From assembly GCF_001280065.1 (NCBI RefSeq), contig NZ_LGEA01000014.1:62001-126000 (forward strand): a DNA stretch of 64,000 nucleotides, written 5' to 3'. Within the stretch, counting starts at the first letter, position 1, and each line of letters begins with the position of its first letter. A program made the translations under genes and the position numbers. The notes below the pieces were generated by a model, which was not told where the DNA came from, made no database searches, and was given only the letters and a program-made list of their open reading frames with translations. The stretch comes from Streptomyces sp. NRRL B-1140 (GTDB lineage Bacteria > Actinomycetota > Actinomycetes > Streptomycetales > Streptomycetaceae). Positions 9,130-20,631 of the stretch are shown piece by piece.

Positions 9130-10884
9130 GTGGCCACACCTAAAAAGGGCAGGAACGCGAGCGCCCAGAGCAAGCCGGGGCGCTCGCTGGCCCTGATCCT
9201 GATCGCCATCGTGGCGCTCACCGGTGGAATGTTCGCCTCGGGACACACGAAACCGCGTCTGGGCATCGACCTGGCCGGTGGTACGAGCATCACGCTCCGC
9301 GCGGTCCCCGAGGCCGGCAACGAGTCGGCGATCAACAAGACCAACATGGACACGGCCGTCTCCATCATGGAGCGCCGCGTCAACGGTCTGGGCGTCTCCG
9401 AGGCCGAGGTCCAGACACAGGGCCGCGACAACATCGTCGTGAACATCCCCAAGGGGACCAACTCCGAGCAGGCCCGCAAGCAGGTCGGCACCACCGCCAA
9501 GCTCTACTTCCGTCCGGTCATCGCCACCGAGGTCTCCGGCGGCAAGGGCGCGGCCAGCCCCTCCCCGAGCCCCTCCGGCAGCCCCTCGGGCAAGCCGTCC
9601 GGCAAGCCCGAGGCCACCGAGAAGAACTCCGCCTCCCCGTCCGCCACGCCCACCACCCAGGGCCGCGCGGTCACCGACGGGCTGAAGGCCGACGCCACGC
9701 CGTCCGCGAGTGCCTCGGACAAGCCCGAGTCCAGCCCCTCCCCGTCGGCGAGCGACGGCAGCGCCCAGGCCGATGCGAACGCGCTGCAGGCGAAGTACGC
9801 CAAGCTCGACTGCACGGACACCAAGACCCGCTCCACCGTGGGCGACGGCGTCAAGGCTTCCCAGCCCACCCTGGCCTGCGGCAAGAACTCGGGGGGCCAG
9901 TGGCAGAAGTACATCCTCGGCCCCGCCGAGGTCGACGGCACGGACGTCGACAAGGCCCAGGCCGTCCTGAACACCCAGACCGGTGCCGGCTGGACGGTCA
10001 CGATGGACTTCACGGACGCAGGTGCCAAGAAGTTCGGCGACATCACCGGCAAGCTGGCCCAGAACCAGCCGCCGCAGAACCAGTTCGCGATCGTCCTGGA
10101 CGGCGACGTGGTCTCCGATCCGTCCGTCCGGCAGGCCCTGACCGGCGGCAACGCCGAGATCTCCGGCAACTTCAACCAGCAGTCCGCCCAGGAACTGTCC
10201 AACATGCTGAGCTACGGCGCCCTGCCGCTGACCTTCAAGGTCGACAGCATGACGACCGTGACCGCAGCCCTGGGCGGTGACCAGCTGCACGCCGGTCTGA
10301 TCGCCGGCGCGATCGGCCTCGCGCTGGTCGTCGTCTACCTGCTGGCCTACTACCGCGGTCTGTCGTTCGTCGCGATCCTCTCGCTCATGGTCTCCGCCGC
10401 CCTCACCTACACGCTGATGGCCCTGCTCGGCCCGGCCATCGGCTTCGCGCTGAACCTGCCGGCCGTGTGCGGTGCCATCGTCGCGATCGGCATCACGGCG
10501 GACTCGTTCATCGTCTACTTCGAACGCGTCCGTGACGAGATCCGCGAGGGCCGCACCCTGCGCCCCGCCGTCGAGCGGGCCTGGCCGCGCGCCCGGCGCA
10601 CCATCCTGGTCTCCGACTTCGTGTCGTTTCTCGCCGCCGCGGTGCTGTTCATCGTCACCGTCGGCAAGGTCCGCGGCTTCGCCTTCACGCTCGGTCTGAC
10701 CACACTGCTCGACGTGGTCGTGGTCTTCCTCTTCACCAAGCCGCTCCTGACCCTGCTGGCCCGTCGCCCCTTCTTCGCGAACGGCCACAAGTGGTCCGGC
10801 CTCGACCCGAAGAGCCTGGGTGCCCAGCCGCCGCTGCGCCGCACCCGCCGTCCCTCCGCCCCCGTCGAGACGAAGGAGGCGTGA
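9130..10884 (+). CDS. secD: Protein translocase subunit SecD
   Basis: RND-type membrane subunit that uses the proton gradient to help release secreted proteins. The 584-aa protein has one N-terminal helix (about 19-37), the extracytoplasmic P1 domain, and five C-terminal helices including the TADSFIVYFERVRDEI motif. GTG 9130 has GGGAG at 9116-9120. Residues about 137-214 are an Ser/Pro/Ala/Lys-rich low-complexity insertion inside P1 (repeats such as PSPSPSG and SGKPSGKP). Short SecD proteins lack this, though such linkers are common in high-GC actinobacteria. secF follows after 1 nt. Confidence 0.95.
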   Translation: MATPKKGRNASAQSKPGRSLALILIAIVALTGGMFASGHTKPRLGIDLAGGTSITLRAVPEAGNESAINKTNMDTAVSIMERRVNGLGVSEAEVQTQGRDNIVVNIPKGTNSEQARKQVGTTAKLYFRPVIATEVSGGKGAASPSPSPSGSPSGKPSGKPEATEKNSASPSATPTTQGRAVTDGLKADATPSASASDKPESSPSPSASDGSAQADANALQAKYAKLDCTDTKTRSTVGDGVKASQPTLACGKNSGGQWQKYILGPAEVDGTDVDKAQAVLNTQTGAGWTVTMDFTDAGAKKFGDITGKLAQNQPPQNQFAIVLDGDVVSDPSVRQALTGGNAEISGNFNQQSAQELSNMLSYGALPLTFKVDSMTTVTAALGGDQLHAGLIAGAIGLALVVVYLLAYYRGLSFVAILSLMVSAALTYTLMALLGPAIGFALNLPAVCGAIVAIGITADSFIVYFERVRDEIREGRTLRPAVERAWPRARRTILVSDFVSFLAAAVLFIVTVGKVRGFAFTLGLTTLLDVVVVFLFTKPLLTLLARRPFFANGHKWSGLDPKSLGAQPPLRRTRRPSAPVETKEA

Positions 10885-10885
10885 G

Positions 10886-12001
10886 ATGTCGAAACTCGGC
10901 AACCTCGGCGCCCGGCTGCACCGTGGCGAGATCGGCTACGACTTCGTCAAGAACCGCAAGATCTGGTACGGCCTGTCGATCCTGATCACCATCACGGCCA
11001 TCGTCGGCCTGGCGGTGCGCGGCCTGAACATGGGCATCGAGTTCCAGGGCGGTGCCGTCTTCAACACCCCGAAGAACATGAGCGTCTCGGTGGCCCAGGC
11101 CGAGGAGTACGCGGAAACGGCCTCCGGCCACGACGCGATCGTCCAGAAGCTCGGTGACGGCAGCCTGCGGATCCAGGTCGCGGGCATCGAGACCGACAAG
11201 GCCAACCAGATCAAGGCCCAGCTCTCGGACGACCTCAAGGTCGACTCGGAGCAGATCAACGCCGAACTGGTCGGTCCCAGCTGGGGTGAGCAGATCGCCA
11301 ACAAGGCCTGGCAGGGCCTCGGCATCTTCCTGATCCTCGTGGTGATCTACCTGGCGATCGCGTTCGAGTGGCGCATGGCGCTGGCCGCGTTCGTCGCGCT
11401 GATCCACGACATCACCATCACCGTCGGCATCTACGCCCTCGTCGGCTTCGAGGTCACACCGGGCACGGTGATCGGTCTGCTGACCATCCTCGGCTACTCG
11501 CTCTACGACACGGTCGTCGTCTTCGACAGCCTCAAGGAGCAGACGAAGGACCTCACCAAGCAGACCCGCTGGACCTACAGCGACGTCGCCAACCGCTCGA
11601 TCAACAGCACCCTGGTCCGCTCCATCAACACCACGGTGGTGGCGCTGCTGCCGGTCGCGGGCCTGCTGTTCATCGGTGGCGGCGTCCTCGGCGCGGGCAT
11701 GCTGAACGACATCTCGCTGTCGCTGTTCGTCGGCCTCGCCGCCGGTGCGTACTCCTCGATCTTCATCGCCACGCCGCTCGTCGCCGACCTCAAGGAGCGC
11801 GAGCCGCAGATGAAGGCCCTGAAGAAGCGCGTCCTGGCCAAGCGCGCCCAGGCCGCGGCCAAGGGCGAGACCGCGGTCCAGGACGACCACGAGGTGTACG
11901 CCGACGAGCCCGAGGACGCCGCACCCGCGGTGGTCGGGCCGCGCAACCAGCCCGCCTCCCGCAGCCGGGGCCGCGGCCGTCCCTCGGGGAAGCGCCGATG
12001 A
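10886..12001 (+). CDS. secF: Protein translocase subunit SecF
   Basis: Partner of SecD. The 371-aa protein has an N-terminal helix (YGLSILITITAIVGLAVRG), the GIEFQGGAVF segment, and five C-terminal helices with the signatures VGFEVTPGTVIGLLTILGYS and YDTVVVFD. A basic, Arg-rich cytoplasmic tail ends it. ATG 10886 lies 1 nt after the secD stop with GGAGG 12 nt upstream. The start of apt overlaps its stop by 4 nt. Confidence 0.96.
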   Translation: MSKLGNLGARLHRGEIGYDFVKNRKIWYGLSILITITAIVGLAVRGLNMGIEFQGGAVFNTPKNMSVSVAQAEEYAETASGHDAIVQKLGDGSLRIQVAGIETDKANQIKAQLSDDLKVDSEQINAELVGPSWGEQIANKAWQGLGIFLILVVIYLAIAFEWRMALAAFVALIHDITITVGIYALVGFEVTPGTVIGLLTILGYSLYDTVVVFDSLKEQTKDLTKQTRWTYSDVANRSINSTLVRSINTTVVALLPVAGLLFIGGGVLGAGMLNDISLSLFVGLAAGAYSSIFIATPLVADLKEREPQMKALKKRVLAKRAQAAAKGETAVQDDHEVYADEPEDAAPAVVGPRNQPASRSRGRGRPSGKRR

Positions 12002-12537
12002 CCGACATCAGAGAGCTGCTCCTCAGCCGCATCAGGGACGTGGCGGACTACCCGGAGCCGGGCGTGATGTTCAAGGACATCACCCCGCTTCTGGCGGACC
12101 CGGCGGCGTTCACCGCGCTCACCGACGCCCTCGCCGAGATCGCCGAGAGGGCCGGGGCCACCAAGGTCGTCGGCCTGGAGGCCCGTGGCTTCATCCTCGG
12201 CGCCCCGGTCGCCGTCCGCGCCGGCCTCGGCTTCATCCCCGTACGCAAGGCGGGCAAGCTCCCCGGAGCCACCCTCGCCCAGGCCTACGACCTGGAGTAC
12301 GGCTCGGCGGAGATCGAGGTGCACGCCGAGGACCTCACCGACGGGGACCGGGTGCTCGTCGTCGACGACGTCCTCGCCACCGGCGGCACCGCCGAGGCCT
12401 CCGTCGAGCTCATTCGCCGAGCCGGCGCCGAGGTCGCGGGTCTGGCCGTCCTCATGGAGCTCGGCTTCCTGAACGGCCGCGCCCGCCTGGAACCGGCGCT
12501 GAACGGTGCCCCCCTGGAGGCGCTGCTCACGGTCTGA
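11998..12537 (+). CDS. apt: Adenine phosphoribosyltransferase
   Basis: Purine salvage enzyme converting adenine and PRPP to AMP. The 179-aa protein shows the APRT N-terminus (DYPEPGVMFKDITPLLADP) and the PRPP-binding motif VLVVDDVLATGGT. The ATGA overlap with secF places it at the end of the yajC/secDF unit, directly before relA, the same order as in M. tuberculosis (Rv2584c-Rv2583c). Confidence 0.96.
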   Translation: MTDIRELLLSRIRDVADYPEPGVMFKDITPLLADPAAFTALTDALAEIAERAGATKVVGLEARGFILGAPVAVRAGLGFIPVRKAGKLPGATLAQAYDLEYGSAEIEVHAEDLTDGDRVLVVDDVLATGGTAEASVELIRRAGAEVAGLAVLMELGFLNGRARLEPALNGAPLEALLTV

Positions 12538-12579
12538 CGGCCGCGCAGCCGTCCCGGTGGACACCGGCACGGCACCGCA

Positions 12580-12612
12580 GAGGCGGGCCCGGAGGAATCC
12601 GGCGCCCGCCTC
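12580..12612 (+). terminator. Terminator-like hairpin after apt
   Basis: GAGGCGGGC (12580-12588) pairs with GCCCGCCTC (12604-12612), and an inner CCGG/CCGG extends the stem. It lies 43 nt after the apt stop and isolates apt from relA. Confidence 0.65.
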
Positions 12613-12661
12613 GTGCGTTACCTGCGTTTCCCGGGTAGACGGTCCTCACATCGGCCTGAAG

Positions 12662-12690
12662 GCGATCCCGGGGCACGGGATCGCTACCAT
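12662..12690 (+). promoter_or_regulatory. Inverted repeat and -10 hexamer upstream of relA
   Basis: GCGATCCC (12662-12669) and GGGATCGC (12677-12684) form a perfect 8-bp inverted repeat with a 7-nt spacer. The repeat abuts TACCAT (12685-12690), a plausible -10. The half-site GGATCGC recurs at 12719-12725. The arrangement suggests an operator over the relA promoter, but no regulator can be named. Confidence 0.4.
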
Positions 12691-12740
12691 GGGGGTCCGG
12701 AGCCTGACCGGGGGACCCGGATCGCGCACGAGGAGTCCTC

Positions 12741-15263
<2,523 letters not shown>

Positions 15264-15282
15264 CGGCCGCAGCGGCACACGA

Positions 15283-15321
15283 AAGGGGGGCTCCCGTACA
15301 GCGTGTACGGGAGCCCCCCTT
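15283..15321. terminator. Bidirectional terminator between relA and the DUF349 gene
   Basis: A perfect 18-bp stem with a 3-nt loop: AAGGGGGGCTCCCGTACA (15283-15300), GCG, then its exact complement (15304-15321). A-runs and T-runs flank it on the two sides. It sits in the 70-bp gap between convergent genes, so it can terminate both. Confidence 0.92.
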
Positions 15322-15333
15322 CGCGTCGGCTGC

Positions 15334-16563
15334 TCAGCCTCCGAACTCCTGCAGGCCCTTCTGCGCCTGGTCCAGCAGCGCCTGCCGGCCGTCGAGCTCA
15401 CGCTGGAGCTTGTCGGCCTTGGCGTTGTTGCCCTGGGCACGGGCCTGTTCGATCTGGCCCCGCAGCTTGTCCACGGCGGCCTGCAGCTGGCCGGTCAGGC
15501 CCGCGGCACGCGCGCGTGCCTCCGGGTTCGTCCGGCGCCACTCGGCCTCCTCGGCCTCCTGGATGGCCCGCTCGACCGCGTGCATCCGGCCCTCGACCTT
15601 CGGCCGGGCGTCGCGCGGCACATGGCCGATGGCTTCCCAGCGCTCGTTCACGTTCCTGAAGGCGGCCCGGGCCGCCTTCAGGTCCGAGACCGGCAGGAGC
15701 TTCTCAGCCTCCTCGGCGAGCTCCTCCTTCAGCTTCAGGTTCTCCGCCTGCTCGGCGTCGCGCTCGGCGAAGACCGAGCTGCGGGCCGCGAAGAACACGT
15801 CCTGGGCGCCGCGGAAGCGGTTCCACAGGTCGTCCTCGTGCTCGCGCTGTGCTCGGCCCGCGGCCTTCCACTCGGACATCAGCTCGCGGTAGCGCGCCGC
15901 CGTGGCGCCCCAGTCCGTCGAGTTCGACAGCGCCTCGGCCTCGGAGACCAGCCGCTCCTTGGTCTTGCGGGCCTCCTCGCGCTGCGCGTCGAGCTGCGCG
16001 AAGTGCTGCTTGCGCCGCTTGGAGAACGCCGACCGCGCGTGCGAGAACCGGTGCCACAGCTCGTCGTCGGACTTGCGGTCCAGGCGCGGCAGACCCTTCC
16101 AGGTGTCCACCAGGGCCCGCAGCCGCTCACCGGCCGCCCGCCACTGGTCGGACTGGGACAGCTCCTCCGCCTCGGCCACCAGCGCCTCTTTGGCGTGACG
16201 GGCCTCGTCGGACTGCTTCGCCCGCTGCGCCTTGCGCTCCTCGCGACGCGCCTCCACCAGCTCCACGAGCTTGTCCAGCCGGACCCGCAGGGCGTCCAGG
16301 TCACCCACCACGTGGTGCGCGTCGACCTGCTCCCGGATGTGGTCGATGGCCGCCTGGGCGTCCTTCGCCGACAGGTCGGTGGTCTTCACTCGCTTCTCGA
16401 GGAGGCCGATCTCGACAACCAGGCCCTCGTACTTGCGCTCGAAATAGGCCAGCGCCTCCTCGGGGGAGCCCGCCTGCCAGGAACCGACGACCTGCTCGCC
16501 GTCGGCCGTACGCACGTACACGGTCCCCGTCTCGTCGACGCGGCCCCACGGGTCGCTGCTCAC
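15334..16563 (-). CDS. DUF349 domain-containing coiled-coil protein
   Basis: Molecular function not established. The 409-aa protein starts MSSDPWGRVDETGTVYV, a short beta-like N-terminal segment. It is then almost entirely charged helices with repeated DUF349-type units of about 70 residues, recognisable by recurring W-K-x-L and LW-x-RF-x2-A patterns (DELWHRFSHARSAF, DDLWNRFRGAQDVF). It is probably cytosolic, with no signal peptide or helix for the membrane. Position beside relA is conserved in Streptomyces. Members elsewhere have been linked loosely to stress and nucleic-acid binding, but nothing in this sequence decides a role. Confidence 0.85.
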   Translation of the reverse strand: MSSDPWGRVDETGTVYVRTADGEQVVGSWQAGSPEEALAYFERKYEGLVVEIGLLEKRVKTTDLSAKDAQAAIDHIREQVDAHHVVGDLDALRVRLDKLVELVEARREERKAQRAKQSDEARHAKEALVAEAEELSQSDQWRAAGERLRALVDTWKGLPRLDRKSDDELWHRFSHARSAFSKRRKQHFAQLDAQREEARKTKERLVSEAEALSNSTDWGATAARYRELMSEWKAAGRAQREHEDDLWNRFRGAQDVFFAARSSVFAERDAEQAENLKLKEELAEEAEKLLPVSDLKAARAAFRNVNERWEAIGHVPRDARPKVEGRMHAVERAIQEAEEAEWRRTNPEARARAAGLTGQLQAAVDKLRGQIEQARAQGNNAKADKLQRELDGRQALLDQAQKGLQEFGG

Positions 16564-16579
16564 AGCGCCTCCTCCACAT

Positions 16580-16614
16580 GATGCCTGCGGGGGGCCTCAG
16601 CTCCCCCGGGCATC
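16580..16614 (-). terminator. Hairpin downstream of the cyclophilin gene
   Basis: GATGCC (16580-16585) pairs with GGCATC (16609-16614), and an inner G-run pairs with a C-run. It lies 85 nt past the cyclophilin stop and 17 nt before the DUF349 start, so it probably separates the two minus-strand genes. Confidence 0.55.
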
Positions 16615-16698
16615 GTCCACAGTTTCGTCACGGCCAACATAGGCGACCGGCGGGGGGCCTGTCCGCATCCCGCGCGACCGAAATTTCGCAGTTGGGGG

Positions 16699-17544
16699 TC
16701 AGGATTTCGTGATCGTGGCCTTGTTGATCACGACCGTCGCGTTCGGTGCCGTATTGCCCGTCTGGGGGTCGGGGGCCTGCGCTCCGGCGTCCGCGATCTT
16801 CTTCAGAACCTTCATGCCCGCCTCGGACACCGTACCGAACGGCGTGTAGTCGGGGGGCAGCTGACTGTCCTGGTAGACGAGGAAGAACTGGCTGCCGCCG
16901 CTGTTGCGGCCCTGCTTCGTCTGCGCGTTGTACTGGTTCGCCATCGCGACCGTGCCCGCCGGGTACATCCCGCCCTTGAGGCTCTTGTCCTTCAGGTTCT
17001 CGTCGGGGATGGTGTAGCCCGGTCCGCCCATGCCGGTGCCCTTGGGGTCACCGCACTGCAGGACGTAGATGCCCTGGGCGGTGAGCCGGTGGCACTTGCT
17101 GTGGTCCAGGTAGCCCTTGCCGAGCAGGAAGTTGAACGAGTTGACGGTGTGCGGCGCGGCCGACGCCTTCAGCGCGACGTCTATCTCGCCGCAGGTGGTG
17201 TCCAGCTTCATCGTGTACTTGGCCGACTCGTCGATGGTCATGGCCGGTTCCTTCTTCCAGGTCTCCGACTTGACCTTGCCCGGAGCCGGCTTCTCGCACG
17301 GGTCCGGGGCCTTGCTGGGCGAGGCGCTCGGGGTGACCTCCGCGTTCGCGTTCTCCTTCTTGCCGTCGTCCTCGAACGGTTTGGTCAGGAAGACCGTCAC
17401 CGAGAGCACCACGACCACGCCGAGAACCGAGGCGATCACGGAATTGCGGATACGGGCCTTGCGTCGCGCCTCCGTGCGCCGCTGCTGCTGCCGCAAGAAC
17501 TTCTCCCGGGCGAGCTGACGCCGCCGCTGTTCCTGGCTGACCAC
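16699..17544 (-). CDS. Membrane-anchored cyclophilin-type peptidyl-prolyl isomerase
   Basis: Peptidyl-prolyl cis-trans isomerase for folding outside the membrane. The 281-aa protein has an N-terminal basic, Gln/Arg-rich cytoplasmic region (residues 1-33) and one membrane helix (about 35-54, VIASVLGVVVVLSVTVFL). A charged linker is followed by a cyclophilin domain from about 105 (DTTCGEIDVALKASAAPHTVNSF) with the active-site segment GGSQFFLVYQDSQLPPDYTPFG. It lacks a lipobox, so a signal anchor is likely. It starts with GTG at 17544 behind a GGAGAG site and is divergent from the MBL gene. The equivalent in M. tuberculosis is Rv2582. Confidence 0.9.
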   Translation of the reverse strand: MVSQEQRRRQLAREKFLRQQQRRTEARRKARIRNSVIASVLGVVVVLSVTVFLTKPFEDDGKKENANAEVTPSASPSKAPDPCEKPAPGKVKSETWKKEPAMTIDESAKYTMKLDTTCGEIDVALKASAAPHTVNSFNFLLGKGYLDHSKCHRLTAQGIYVLQCGDPKGTGMGGPGYTIPDENLKDKSLKGGMYPAGTVAMANQYNAQTKQGRNSGGSQFFLVYQDSQLPPDYTPFGTVSEAGMKVLKKIADAGAQAPDPQTGNTAPNATVVINKATITKS

Positions 17545-17711
17545 CGGGTTCTCTCCTCATGGGTCTCGAACGTCGACAGGTACGCCTGCGTCCTGTGTGC
17601 CGAGCGCGTGCGTGTGACCCGTACCGTATATGGGTTCGCTGAGGAATCGGCAGCGCCGGTAGGCTCTGTGAGCAGCCGTAGCCGCCCGTATCGACACAAC
17701 GAAGGACGATC

Positions 17712-18419
17712 GTGCTCATTGCCGGGTTCCCCGCCGGGGCCTGGGGGACGAACTGCTACCTCGTCGCCCCCGCCGCCGGTGAGGAGTGCGTGATCATCGA
17801 CCCCGGCCATCAGGCCGCCGACGGCGTAGCGGAAGCGATCAGGAAGCATCGCCTCAAGCCCGTCGCCGTCGTCCTCACCCACGGCCACATCGACCATGTG
17901 GCCTCGGTCGTCCCGGTGTGCGGCGCGCACGACGTGCCGGCCTGGATCCACCCCGACGACCGGTACATGATGAGCGACCCGGAGAAGGGGATCGGCCGTT
18001 CCATCGGACTGCCGCTGCTGGGCGAGCTGACCGTGGGGGAGCCGGACGACGTCAAGGAGCTGACCGACGGGGCGAAGCTGGAGCTGGCGGGCCTGGAGCT
18101 GTCCGTCGCGCACGCGCCGGGCCATACCAAGGGGTCGGTGACCTTCGGCATGCCCGAGGCGGCGGACATCCCGCCGATCCTGTTCTCGGGTGACCTGCTG
18201 TTCGCCGGCTCCATCGGACGCACCGACCTGCCCGGCGGTGACATGGCCGAGATGCTCGACTCGCTGGCCCGCGTGTGCCTGCCGCTCGACGACTCGACCG
18301 TGGTGCTGTCCGGCCACGGCCCCCAGACGACCATCGGCCAGGAGCGCTCCACCAACCCGTATCTGCGGCAGGTGGCCGCCGGCCAGGGAGCCCAGCCCGC
18401 TCCCCGACGAGGAATGTGA
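17712..18419 (+). CDS. MBL-fold metallo-hydrolase (glyoxalase II-like)
   Basis: 235-aa metallo-beta-lactamase-fold enzyme. The metal-binding signature THGHIDH is at residues 56-62, with further ligands in [10 protein letters not shown] and [15 protein letters not shown], and the final His in LSGHGPQT. This is the hydroxyacylglutathione-hydrolase-like subgroup. Because actinomycetes use mycothiol instead of glutathione, the true thioester substrate is uncertain. GTG 17712 has GAAGGAC about 5 nt upstream. TAGGCT at 17660-17665 is a candidate -10. hisS follows after 11 nt, as in M. tuberculosis (Rv2581c-hisS). Confidence 0.88.
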   Translation: MLIAGFPAGAWGTNCYLVAPAAGEECVIIDPGHQAADGVAEAIRKHRLKPVAVVLTHGHIDHVASVVPVCGAHDVPAWIHPDDRYMMSDPEKGIGRSIGLPLLGELTVGEPDDVKELTDGAKLELAGLELSVAHAPGHTKGSVTFGMPEAADIPPILFSGDLLFAGSIGRTDLPGGDMAEMLDSLARVCLPLDDSTVVLSGHGPQTTIGQERSTNPYLRQVAAGQGAQPAPRRGM

Positions 18420-18430
18420 CGAGACCTTCC

Positions 18431-19693
18431 GTGAGCACCTTCAAGGCCCCCAAGGGCACGTACGACCTGATCCCGCCGGACAGCGCGAAGTACCTCGCCG
18501 TCCGTGAGGCGATCGCCGCTCCGCTGCGCAACTCCGGTTACGGCTACATCGAGACGCCGGGCTTCGAGAACGTCGAGCTCTTCGCACGCGGCGTCGGCGA
18601 GTCCACCGACATCGTCACCAAGGAGATGTACGCCTTCGAGACCAAGGGCGGCGACCGGCTCGCCCTGCGCCCCGAGGGCACGGCCTCCGTCCTGCGCGCC
18701 GCGCTGGAGGCGAACCTGCACAAGGCCGGCAACCTCCCGGTCAAGCTCTGGTATTCGGGCTCGTACTACCGCTACGAGCGCCCCCAGAAGGGCCGTTACC
18801 GCCACTTCTCCCAAGTCGGCGCCGAGGCGATCGGTGCCGAGGACCCGGCGCTGGACGCCGAGCTGATCATCCTGGCCGACCAGGCGTACCGCTCGCTGGG
18901 CCTGAGCGACTTCCGGATCCTGCTCAACAGCCTCGGCGACCAGGAGTGCCGCCCGGTGTACCGGACGGCGCTGCAGGAGTTCCTGCGGGGGCTTGACCTC
19001 GACGAGGACACCCTGCGCCGCGCGGAGATCAACCCGCTGCGCGTCCTGGACGACAAGCGCGAGTCGGTCCAGAAGCAGCTCGGGGACGCGCCGCTGCTGC
19101 GCGACTACCTGTGCGACGCGTGCAAGGCGTACCACGAGGAGGTCCGCGAGCTGATCACGGCGGCGGGCGTCTCCTTCGAGGACGACCCGAAGCTGGTCCG
19201 CGGCCTGGACTACTACACCCGCACCACCTTCGAGTTCGTCCACGACGGTCTCGGTTCGCAGTCCGCGGTGGGCGGCGGCGGCCGCTACGACGGCCTCTCC
19301 GAGATGATCGGCGGCCCCGCGCTGCCGTCCGTCGGCTGGGCCCTCGGCGTCGACCGCACGGTCCTCGCCCTGGAGGCGGAGGGCGTCGAGCTCGAACTGC
19401 CCGCGACCACCAGCGTGTTCGCCGTCCCGCTCGGCGAGGAGGCGCGCCGGGTCCTGTTCGCCAAGGTGACCGAGCTGCGCAAGAACGGCATCGCGGCCGA
19501 CTTCTCCTACGGCGGCAAGGGCCTCAAGGGCGCCATGAAGAACGCCAACCGCAGCGGCGCCCGCTACACGGTCGTCGCCGGCGAGCGCGACCTCGCCGAG
19601 GGGGTCGTCCAGCTGAAGGACATGGAGTCCGGTGAGCAGACGGCGGTCGGCGTGAACGAGATCGTGGCCGAGCTGGAGGCACGGCTCGGCTGA
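18431..19693 (+). CDS. hisS: Histidyl-tRNA synthetase
   Basis: Class II aminoacyl-tRNA synthetase charging tRNA-His. The 420-aa protein has motif 2 ([20 protein letters not shown]), the histidine-binding peptides [13 protein letters not shown] and GGGGRYDGL, motif 3 ([12 protein letters not shown]) and the C-terminal anticodon-binding domain ([12 protein letters not shown] onward). GTG 18431 gives the standard start [15 protein letters not shown]. The open frame upstream is the opposite reading of the MBL gene end. No T-box-like leader is present: the gene is only 11 nt behind its neighbour. Confidence 0.97.
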   Translation: MSTFKAPKGTYDLIPPDSAKYLAVREAIAAPLRNSGYGYIETPGFENVELFARGVGESTDIVTKEMYAFETKGGDRLALRPEGTASVLRAALEANLHKAGNLPVKLWYSGSYYRYERPQKGRYRHFSQVGAEAIGAEDPALDAELIILADQAYRSLGLSDFRILLNSLGDQECRPVYRTALQEFLRGLDLDEDTLRRAEINPLRVLDDKRESVQKQLGDAPLLRDYLCDACKAYHEEVRELITAAGVSFEDDPKLVRGLDYYTRTTFEFVHDGLGSQSAVGGGGRYDGLSEMIGGPALPSVGWALGVDRTVLALEAEGVELELPATTSVFAVPLGEEARRVLFAKVTELRKNGIAADFSYGGKGLKGAMKNANRSGARYTVVAGERDLAEGVVQLKDMESGEQTAVGVNEIVAELEARLG

Positions 19694-19707
19694 GACGCGA
19701 GGGAGGA

Positions 19708-19727
19708 AGGCGCCGGGTACGGCGCCT
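19708..19727 (+). terminator. Hairpin after hisS
   Basis: AGGCGCC (19708-19714) pairs with GGCGCCT (19721-19727) around GGGTAC, and flanking GGGAGG and TCCCCC may extend it. It begins 15 nt after the hisS stop. Confidence 0.65.
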
Positions 19728-19917
19728 CCCCCTGTCGCGCACCCCTCGGCTGGTTCGTACTTCTGTGCTGTCATGCGACAGGCGTTGGCCGGAACACAAC
19801 TCTCGGGGACGACCGGACCGACATCCTTATGTCCACTGAACGGTGGGGACGGGCACCGGTGCGGCACAATGGGCCCTGCCCGAAGATGTTCAGGTCTCAA
19901 GTGACGGAATCGGCGTG

Positions 19918-20574
19918 ATGAGCAAGACGACAGTCAAGGACGTCTCCGTGGAGCCCGAGCCACAGCGTGCCGAGATCGCGCCCCGCGCGGAGGGCGGCAG
20001 CCGGGCCCTCGCCCTGCTGCTGGTGATCACCGGCGCGGCCGGGCTGCTCGCCGCCTGGGTCATCACGATCGACAAGTTCAAGATCCTCGAGGCCAAGGTC
20101 GCGGGCAAGTCGTACACACCCGGCTGCAGCCTCAACCCCGTCGTCTCCTGCGGCAGCGTCATGGAGAGCAAGCAGGCCGCGGTCTTCGGATTCCCGAACC
20201 CGATGCTCGGCATCGTCTGCTACGGGATCGTCATCGGCGTCGGCATGGCACTGCTCGCCCGCGCCCGTTTCCCGCGCTGGTACTGGCTCACCTTCAACGC
20301 GGGCTGCCTCTTCGGCGTCGTCTTCTGCGCCTGGCTGATGTTCCAGTCCCTGTACCGGATCAACGCGCTGTGCCTGTGGTGCAGCCTGGCCTGGGTCGCC
20401 ACGATCCTGATGTTCTGGTACGTCACGTCGTTCAACATCCGCAAGGGCTTCCTGCCCGCCCCGCACTGGCTCAAGAGCTTCTTCGGCGAGTTCACGTGGG
20501 TCATGCCCGTACTGCACATCGGCATCATCGGCATGCTGATCCTGACCCGCTGGTGGGACTTCTGGCTCAGCTGA
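19918..20574 (+). CDS. Vitamin K epoxide reductase (VKOR) family membrane oxidoreductase
   Basis: Multi-pass membrane protein expected to reoxidise a DsbA-like thiol oxidase by passing electrons to a quinone, driving disulfide formation outside the membrane. The 218-aa protein has about five helices, the loop cysteines Cys70 and Cys78 ([13 protein letters not shown]), and the active-site CxxC at Cys152-Cys155 (LCLWCSL). ATG 19918 is preferred to GTG 19915 or the upstream frame. CACAAT at 19865-19870 is a possible -10. No DsbA partner is encoded nearby. Confidence 0.9.
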   Translation: MSKTTVKDVSVEPEPQRAEIAPRAEGGSRALALLLVITGAAGLLAAWVITIDKFKILEAKVAGKSYTPGCSLNPVVSCGSVMESKQAAVFGFPNPMLGIVCYGIVIGVGMALLARARFPRWYWLTFNAGCLFGVVFCAWLMFQSLYRINALCLWCSLAWVATILMFWYVTSFNIRKGFLPAPHWLKSFFGEFTWVMPVLHIGIIGMLILTRWWDFWLS

Positions 20575-20618
20575 TCCGGGCCGCTGCGGGCCCGGGGCGG
20601 ACTGTCAGTGCGGTGATT

Positions 20619-20631
20619 TAGGGTTTCTGAC
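20619..20631 (+). promoter_or_regulatory. Candidate leaderless promoter for rarA
   Basis: TAGGGT (20619-20624) ends 7 nt before GTG 20632, and no ribosome binding site lies between. Transcription would begin at or next to the start codon. No consensus -35 is visible. Confidence 0.5.

Noticed and set aside
18420..18430. T-box leader for hisS or alaS
   Set aside because: hisS is 11 nt behind its neighbour and alaS overlaps the previous gene, leaving no room for a T-box.
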